Assembly (NCBI RefSeq): GCF_024323335.1
Contig: NC_066580.1
Coordinates: 258,337,332 to 258,401,331, forward strand
DNA length: 64,000 bases
Origin: Lathyrus oleraceus
Taxonomy: Eukaryota > Streptophyta > Magnoliopsida > Fabales > Fabaceae
Direction: 5' to 3'
The notes below the pieces were generated by a model. That model ran no database searches, had not been told where the DNA came from, and was given only the letters and a program-made list of their open reading frames with translations. The translations under genes were made by a program, and so were the position numbers. This document shows, in pieces, positions 57,825 through 64,000 of the stretch (position 1 is its first letter; every line of letters begins with the position of its first letter).

Positions 57825-60267
57825 ACGTTTTTTGTTATTTTTCTGATTTTCTTTTATTCCTTTTATTTTCATTAATTCATATTAATTTTAATATTGATCC
57901 AAAAAAATATGACAGTTTCACCAAAAAATTTCAAATATTTTCCTCTTTCATATTCTGAATTAAAATTATTTTTTGGATCATTATTAATATTTTTCATGAT
58001 TTAATTGATTTTCTATTTATTTTTAATTGTTTAAAAATACTTTTAAGTCTTTAAAAATTTTGAAATTTTTTCTCCAAGGTCCTTTGACCTTGTTTGGCCT
58101 ATGATAAATCTCATGACCATTTATTTGGTGTTTTGATGAGGTTTTAGGAATTTGACAAACCATATTTAATTTAAATGCCTTATTTTAGTATTTTTAATTT
58201 GAATAAATGCCAAATAATTTTGTTGACCAATTGTGATGACTTGTTTGTGTTTGACTCTTGTTGTTGGGCCTTGGTCAAGGTTGATTTGATTTTGTCAAGT
58301 TAATATCATTGGATATAGGGGATTGATGGAATGTACATTCCATCTCCCAAAATGAATGGATGATATTAATTTGGTAAAAGTCCTCCTTTGATCAATTTGA
58401 GTTTTGATCCATTCTCTTCCCCCTTCATCTTATTCCCCTTCTTTATGCATTCATCTCATTTGGTCTATGATATCTCAAAGTCCTAAAGCTAGTTGATTGA
58501 AAAATTAACATGAGTATGGATGAGATTAGGCCACCTCTTTTGCATATCTCTTTTTGTGTGTGGTATGTTTCATGAGCATAGTCCATTATACTATGTCTCT
58601 AACATGCATTAACACCAAAATTCTATTGCCCTGACTCAAATAGTTATGACTTCTACATAAGTCCAATTACGATTGCTTAACATATCGCTAAATTTGTGAC
58701 ATAAAAGGCATAGCATTCTAGTTAGTGAGATTGTAAGTCCCCCCTCTTTCATGGTATTGTGTGGAAACTTGGCTATTTTTCCTTCCTTTGGAAAATGTCT
58801 TGGCTCAAGGATCCATGCTTGTGATAAGTGGGTTGAGTGTTCTCCAAAGAATGTCTTAAAATGAAAAGCAAAAGTAAAACAATACTAACTTCTAACTCAT
58901 TAACAACTAACTTTTAATTTCAAGCCATTTACTTTAATGTCATTTAATTCTTGCCTTTATTCATTCGCCATTTTTCATATCATTCTAATTGTTTATGTTA
59001 ATGCAATTTTCACTTTGTCCACTTGGACCATATTGTGTGATATATCTTGTTTGTATATACTTTGCTTGTTTGTATGGTCTTTGACCATTAATGTACATAA
59101 TAACAACAAAAACCCTAAAAAAACTTTTGTGTGGACTGTTGGCTTGATCTCAGACAAATGGACTTAGAACGTAGGCAACATTCCTATGTTAAAGGACTTG
59201 GTCAATGCCACCTTATTAAGAAACCAAGTGCTTGCAATTTAAAACTTCCTCTGATACATCATTCAAGATCCCTCTGAGTTCATCTGCAACACAATCATTG
59301 TGAAGCTGTTATTTTGAACCTGTGACTTGTGGAATTCATCTGCTACATGGGCTAATCTTGAAGAAGATCATGGAATGGCTAAAGCTTGGATGTGGCTATC
59401 TTTATTTGATGTCTTTGCTCTTCAAGATAATATGATTATGCATTTATGTGTTGCTTGATTCTAAATGTCCAAGGGAATTCTGGGTTTCTATTGACATTCT
59501 TGTCTATTGGATTGCTACCCATTTGGTCAGATCTTTTCAACTCTTAACTTTTAATTTTGTGCATAGGATTAGTCTCTTCATCTTCTCCCCATTTATTTAA
59601 TTTCAAAATCTCTCCCTCCCTTTTCAAAATCTTCTTTGATTGAACTTATTTTATTCTAAACTTCGATCATTTTGCAAAAAGATAGAAACTTTGGCCTTAT
59701 GCCATTGTATTTTCAAACTTCTTTTCTTAAATCAAATTTGTAAATAAACTTAATTATACTTGACTGAAACTTTCAAAAAGCCAAAAATAACTAACTCATT
59801 CAAACCATTTTTAGGCCTTTGTACCTTTCAAAGTTAATTTTTGTTAAAAGCGACGCATCCGCTTTGAAATTTGTATCACGAACTACGAGGTTTTGATCCC
59901 TCATTTTTATGTTGGTACGTAGGCACAAGTCCGAAGGTCTTGTCAAACACAAAAAACTATAATTAATGAATTCTTTTTCTCATCCCCCATTTTATTTGTT
60001 TGTAAACATAATTTTTGTACCAAATACATATGCACACAAAAAGGGCTCCCTAGGACACTTTGGGTGCTAACACCTTCCCTCTGTGTAACCAACCCCCTTA
60101 CCTGTAATCTCTGACATTTTATTAGTTTTGATTTTAAAACTTCTTACTTTTGGGTTTTGTTCGTACTTTTTCCCTTTTCACTTGGAAACAATAAAAACGC
60201 GGTGGCGATTCTTGTTATTTGATGTCAAGTTTATCCATAGCTTGATGATCATGAATTTACCGCTAAA

Positions 60268-60272
60268 TTCTT
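60268..60272. repeat. Target-site duplication TTCTT, right copy (E2)
   Basis: It follows the 3' LTR end; H resumes after it. Confidence 0.88.
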
Positions 60273-60725
60273 TCAATACTTTGATCAGTTTAACCTTCAT
60301 CTTCGACCCAACTCTAATGCTTATATAAGTTGGTCTTTTTGTGACCCCATCTCAAAGATCTATCTCTTCGAGTGGGTCTTGCACTTGCATTCTCTACAAC
60401 TCATTCAATGGGGTTTTCTCAAACCCCAAAGGCTTATTGTCATAAATGCAATTTAGCTTTCGGATTTCTAAAGCTGTTGTTTGGCCTTGTCGGCCATCTT
60501 CTCATTCCTCAACTTTGGCTTTGATAACCAAATTTTGTAGTTTCTCAGCTTCTATAGCCGTTTTTCTTTTGTTCTCAGCCAAATAGGCCAAAATTTGAGC
60601 CAAACTTTCTGACTCAGCAGACATCTCCATCGACTGCAAGCGACCCCGTAGGTAGAATTACGATTTCAGGCTCCATTTCCTCCTCAGCATCCCAGATAAA
60701 TCCATAGTCAGGATCGAGATTCAGG
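60268..60725 (-). pseudogene. pol: H pol N-terminal region
   Basis: On the minus strand, frames with stops give an acidic Asp/Glu stretch near 60700, an SESLAQILAYLAENKRKTAIE segment near 60600-60545, then PLEEIDL and RPTYIS and a KLIKVLKE segment that joins the EYI region at 38468 after removal of E2. This is the part of pol just before RT. No intact frame remains. Confidence 0.65.
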
Positions 60726-62234
60726 TGTAAGACCCTAATTTTGACCCTAAGATCCCTCATGCTATCTCATCATTTGCATCGGCTTTGGGATCACACCTTG
60801 GATTCCTCCTCACCCCTCATTCATTGGGTTTGTATTGGGAGAGAACACCAAGCATATTTGATTTCATCATACTTTCTTTCCTTTTGTTTACTAACCAAGA
60901 TACCAAAAAATATGTCTATGTATAACTTTGTTTCTTTTGTAGGTAGTGTGTGCACCCACCTGTGCCCTATCAAGCTCACAACTAGGGTTTTAGACTCTCA
61001 TGACAAGAGATCAATCAAGGAATGGTTCAAAATAGTTCTAAACATCATATATGGATCCCCATGTTAATTATTTATCATTTTGATCAAGAATTCATAAAGA
61101 CTTTGAAACTTGTTTGCCTTGGAAGCCCTAATTCATCTGGGTATCTTGTGTGACTTCCTCAATAAGTTTCTTCTACAATTGGCCAAAGATTTCAAGGTAT
61201 GATTACATCATATTATGCATATATGATCCTCCATTAGATCCAAAGATCAAGATAACTTCAAGTTTGTAAGTTGGTTCAAAGATGTTGACCAAAGAAAGTT
61301 AACTGGTCAAAACTGGGGTTCCCTAGACCCTATCTCTTACAATGTTTGTCATATGAAAATGATTACAAGATGAAATTTACTATTTATGACATTCCAAACA
61401 ACTTTCATGTTGGTATAAAGAGCTAGGTCTGATTGGAATTTCATTTTTTATGGTGAACCATTATAGGTCATTTTGTCTGCGCCCTAGTTAGAAGGTCAAC
61501 TTCCAAGAAGCATAACTTTCTCAATATTTATGATATGAAGGCCATCCAAGTTTCATGATCAATATAAAGATGTATTATACAACTTTGATTATTTTATAAA
61601 TGTAAAATTCCACTTACAAGGGAATGTACCAAGAGGAAACATTATAGGTCATTTGGGGCCATCATCATTGAACAAACAATTTTCCTCAACTTCTAAAATG
61701 CATAATTACCTCATGCCAAATCCAAATGATGTCAAATTTGTTACCAAATTTAATAGAAATGAAAGATCTACAACTTTGATGAAGAAGCCATTTCCATTTT
61801 AAGTTCATATCAAAAGTTATTCAAGGTGGAAGAAGTAGTCATTCGACTTTATACTTAGAAACTTTTCAACTATGTTTGATTTCTCCAACTTCCACCTCAA
61901 AATTCATCATGATCCAAGTTCCAAATGGAAAAGTGTTCAACACCAAAGTTGTTCCCCTTGATGTCACCTTTCCAAAACGTCTAAGATAACTTCATTTGGA
62001 CAAGAATTAAGGGACTTGCGTATGGTTCCTTTTGTGGGCTTATTTTGGCAACATATGAACTCAAGTGATTATTTCCTTTTGCATGCTTCCATGTGATGAC
62101 TTTAGTATCCATTATGCAAGAATTGGAGTTGGATTGCATCATTGGTTAGGCCTAATTCAATTCCCATGCACCCATGCACCAATGATGCTATTTTTGGCCA
62201 AAATTAAGAAGGTGCAAAACTAAATTCCATAGCC

Positions 62235-62242
62235 TATAAATA
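62235..62242 (+). promoter_or_regulatory. TATA box of E3 LTR
   Basis: TATAAATA, 1509 bp into the LTR, aligned with the TATA boxes of E2. Confidence 0.68.
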
Positions 62243-62932
62243 CAACTGCATTGCCTCAAGAACAACAGACACACCCTGCCCAAGCCTTTCCAAGCTATCT
62301 CAGAACCCTACTCCATAGAATTCCTTGAAGGTTTCTTTTAAATCGAGTTTGAATTTCACCTTCTATTTTGAGATTTAAACTCCAAGGATTCATTGCTATT
62401 TTCATCTCAATTGGTCACTGCAAGCAAGAGGAGGAAGAACCAAGTGAATTCAGATCAAGATCAAGCCAAATCATTGCTACCCAAAGGTGATTTTTTCCAA
62501 ACTTTAAACCTTCGATTCTCACTCAATTCTTCTCCATTCTCTTTGATTATTGGTTGTCTGAAGTCCTACCAATATAGGCAACAAGATTGAGTTGCTTTGA
62601 GGCTAAATCGAAGCAACTCAGATCGTGCACCTCAAAATTCAATTCCGCATATCTCTAAATATATTTGAAATTGGACAAAATTGAGCCCAGATTCGAGCTC
62701 CTGAGCATTTTTCCTTTGAATTAGTGTACTCACTTTTTTATTTTAGTGAAGGTTGGTGGTGGACCAGTTCGGTGAGGTCCACCGGAGAAGGAGACCGAAG
62801 CTAGGGCTCCGGTGGTGCGTTGGCGCCTTCCCAACCTTTTGATCTGATTCAAATGTTTTAATCATGACCCTTGGTTTTAATTACCACGTGTGTGGCGCAT
62901 TGGCTTCGTTCCACCATGTTCCATATGTGCGT

Positions 62933-62978
62933 GGCCATCAGATCTGCCACCTCAATTAATGAGGGAGATCTGATGGCC
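62933..62978 (+). other. Long hairpin in E3 LTR, stem changed but paired
   Basis: GGCCATCAGATC (62933-62944) and GATCTGATGGCC (62967-62978) form a perfect 12-bp stem. The loop TGCCACCTCAATTAATGAGG is the same as in E2. Stem bases differ from E2 at four places, each matched on the other arm. Confidence 0.9.
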
Positions 62979-64000
62979 CTCGTTTTTTCTAATTTCTTTT
63001 TTAATTCTAATTTTTTATTTAATCCCTTTTTTATTTAATTCATAGAAATTTTATTTTTAATCCAAAAAATATGGAACTTTCACCAAAAATCTCTAAATAT
63101 TTTCCTCTTCCATATTTTGAATTAAAATCACTTTTAGGATTAATTTTGATATTTTTTATGAATTAAATGTTTTTGACTTATTTTTAATTGTTTCAAAATA
63201 CTTCTGACTTTCCAAAAATATTGAAATTTTTTGTCTAAGGCCCTTTGACCTTGTTTGACCTAGGATAAATCCCTTGGCCATTTATTTGGTGTTTGGAAGG
63301 GATTTGAGGTTTTGTCCATTTAATAATGCATTTTAATTCACTTTTAATTTGATTTTTAATTGATTAAATGTTTAAAAATTATGTTGAGCCATTTTTATGG
63401 TCTTGTGATTTTTGACTTTCTATTTGGGCCTTGGTCATGGTTGATTTGACTTTTGTATGATCAATACCATTGGATTTAAGGGATTGATGAAAGGTACATT
63501 TCATTTCCCAAAATGAATGGATGGTATTGATCAGATGAAATTCCTCTCATGATCAATTTGTGTTTCTACATCCCCTTCCGTCTTCATCTTCATCCCTATT
63601 CTTCCCCAATCCATCATTGACCAATGAAATCTCTTCGTGTCTAATCCTAGTTGATTCATCAGTGACCTTGTGTCAGATGAATCAACATGAGTCTGACTGA
63701 GATAGGTCTTCCCTTTTTTTTAGTGTGTGGTATGTTTTAGGAGTTTGGTTCTTTGTACCAAATCTCTAACATGCATTAACACCTATATTTTCATTATCCG
63801 ACCTTAGATAGTTGTGACTTCTACATAAGTCCAATTAGGATTGCTTAACATATAGCTAAATTTGTCCCTCAAGGCATATCATTCTAGTAAGTGAGATTGA
63901 AAGTCTCACATTCTTCATGGTATTGTTTGAGAACTTGATCTTTTTTCCTTTCATGAGAGCTAGTGGCATACTTATTGATTTATCCAAGTTGGAGCCCTTC

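Larger units (their letters stand above)
38469..60267 (+). mobile_element. E2: 21.8-kb Ogre-type retrotransposon, decayed
   Basis: Both LTRs are present (38469-43130, 55563-60267) and TTCTT flanks the element. The order is 5' LTR, primer site, ORF1, gag-pro, intron, pol, 3' UTR with tandem repeats, polypurine tract, 3' LTR. Size and LTR length fit Ogre. The LTRs differ by several percent by eye, more than those of E1. The genes carry at least seven nonsense changes and several frameshifts, so the copy is older and cannot move by itself. Confidence 0.95.
55563..60267 (+). repeat. E2 3' LTR (4705 bp)
   Basis: It matches 38469-43130 throughout. The terminal CTACA of the 5' LTR reads CTAAA here, a point change at the very end. 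It holds a TATA box at 57078-57085, the long hairpin at 57777-57824 (one mismatch) and U5 with TGGCGATTCT at 60203-60212. A segment near 56150-56190 (AACTGGGTCTCCCTAGACCC) is absent from the 5' LTR. Confidence 0.95.
6827..60725 (-). mobile_element. H: old Tat-type Ty3/gypsy element split by S1, E1, E2 and E3
   Basis: The pieces of one minus-strand element lie at about 6827-8809, 15275-19724, 37091-38468 and 60268-60725. Deleting the inserted elements with one copy of each target duplication makes the pol order continuous: N-terminus (60725-60268), RT (38468-37543), RNase H (37540-37091), second RNase H (19719-19313), integrase (18998-18110). An antisense PMD pseudogene follows. The pol belongs to a different subfamily from E1/E2, as its RT has LDGYSGYNQI and VIKS blocks. 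Stops and an altered RT catalytic motif show it is dead. The 5' LTR, gag and right end lie beyond E3, outside the window. Confidence 0.8.
60726..64000 (+). mobile_element. E3: 5' part of an LTR related to E2, runs off the window
   Basis: It starts TGTAAGACCCTAATTTTGAC, inserted in H pol after TCAGG (60721-60725). It follows the E2 LTR block by block at clearly lower similarity: ACTAGGGTTTTAGACTC near 60981, TATAAATA at 62235-62242, the GTCTGAAGTCCTACCAAT block near 62556, a long hairpin at 62933-62978 and CTCTAACATGCATTAACACC near 63765. No coding region lies in the 3.3 kb seen, consistent with an LTR longer than that. Whether it is a 5' LTR or a solo LTR cannot be told here. A TCAGG duplication should follow its far end. 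Confidence 0.88.

Noticed and set aside
60021..60120. Possible separate element boundary near the CTAACACCTTCCC block
   Set aside because: This is the U5 block shared by the LTRs here; the E2 3' LTR runs on to 60267, as shown by the 5' LTR and the TTCTT duplication.

Overview
This window looks like intergenic DNA from a large plant genome. I found no intact host gene, rRNA or tRNA. Nearly all of it is nested Ty3/gypsy LTR retrotransposons of the Tat/Ogre group. Supporting features are LTRs of 2 to 4.7 kb, an extra sense ORF1 before gag, a second (archaeal-type) RNase H after the usual one, a short intron between pro and pol, tRNA-Arg-type primer sites and repeat-rich 3' UTRs. Ogre-rich DNA of this kind is typical of legumes of the pea/vetch/lentil tribe. 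That assignment is an inference from element type, not from a host gene.

Names used here. E0 (1-about 6826, +) is an old, heavily deleted Ogre-type element: pol remnants, a long 3' UTR with several tandem arrays, and the start of its 3' LTR. H (about 6827-60725 and beyond, -) is an old Tat-type element that appears to have entered the E0 LTR. From left to right it shows a probable 3' LTR, an antisense plant-mobile-domain (PMD) pseudogene on the + strand with its own TATA box and three short introns, then integrase, RNase H, RT and the pol N-terminus on the - strand. H was split by at least four later insertions. S1 (8810-15269, +) is a solo LTR inside the PMD gene with target duplication ACCAT. 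S1 contains S2 (11401-13390, +), a second solo LTR with duplication GATCC. E1 (19725-37085, -) is a young, nearly intact 17.4 kb element inside the H RNase H region, with duplication GTGAT. E2 (38469-60267, +) is an older 21.8 kb Ogre inside the H pol N-terminus, with duplication TTCTT. E3 (60726 to the window end, +) is the first 3.3 kb of a further LTR related to that of E2.

E1 and E2 share one plan: LTR, tRNA-Arg primer site, ORF1, gag-pro, an intron of 255-256 bp whose GT donor overlaps the gag-pro stop codon, pol (RT, RNase H, archaeal RNase H, integrase with GPY/F end), a conserved post-pol module, a repetitive 3' UTR, polypurine tract AATAGGGGCAG and LTR. Unspliced RNA would give Gag-Pro and spliced RNA the fusion with Pol.

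The most interesting signals are not genes: (1) a long LTR hairpin whose stem differs between E2 and E3 but is kept by four paired changes; (2) two clusters of GC-rich mini-hairpins placed at similar distances on each side of the TATA box in the LTRs of S2 and E1; (3) many copies, in the 3' UTRs of E0, E1 and E2, of a motif complementary to the element's own primer site; (4) the intron-bearing antisense PMD gene carried by H.
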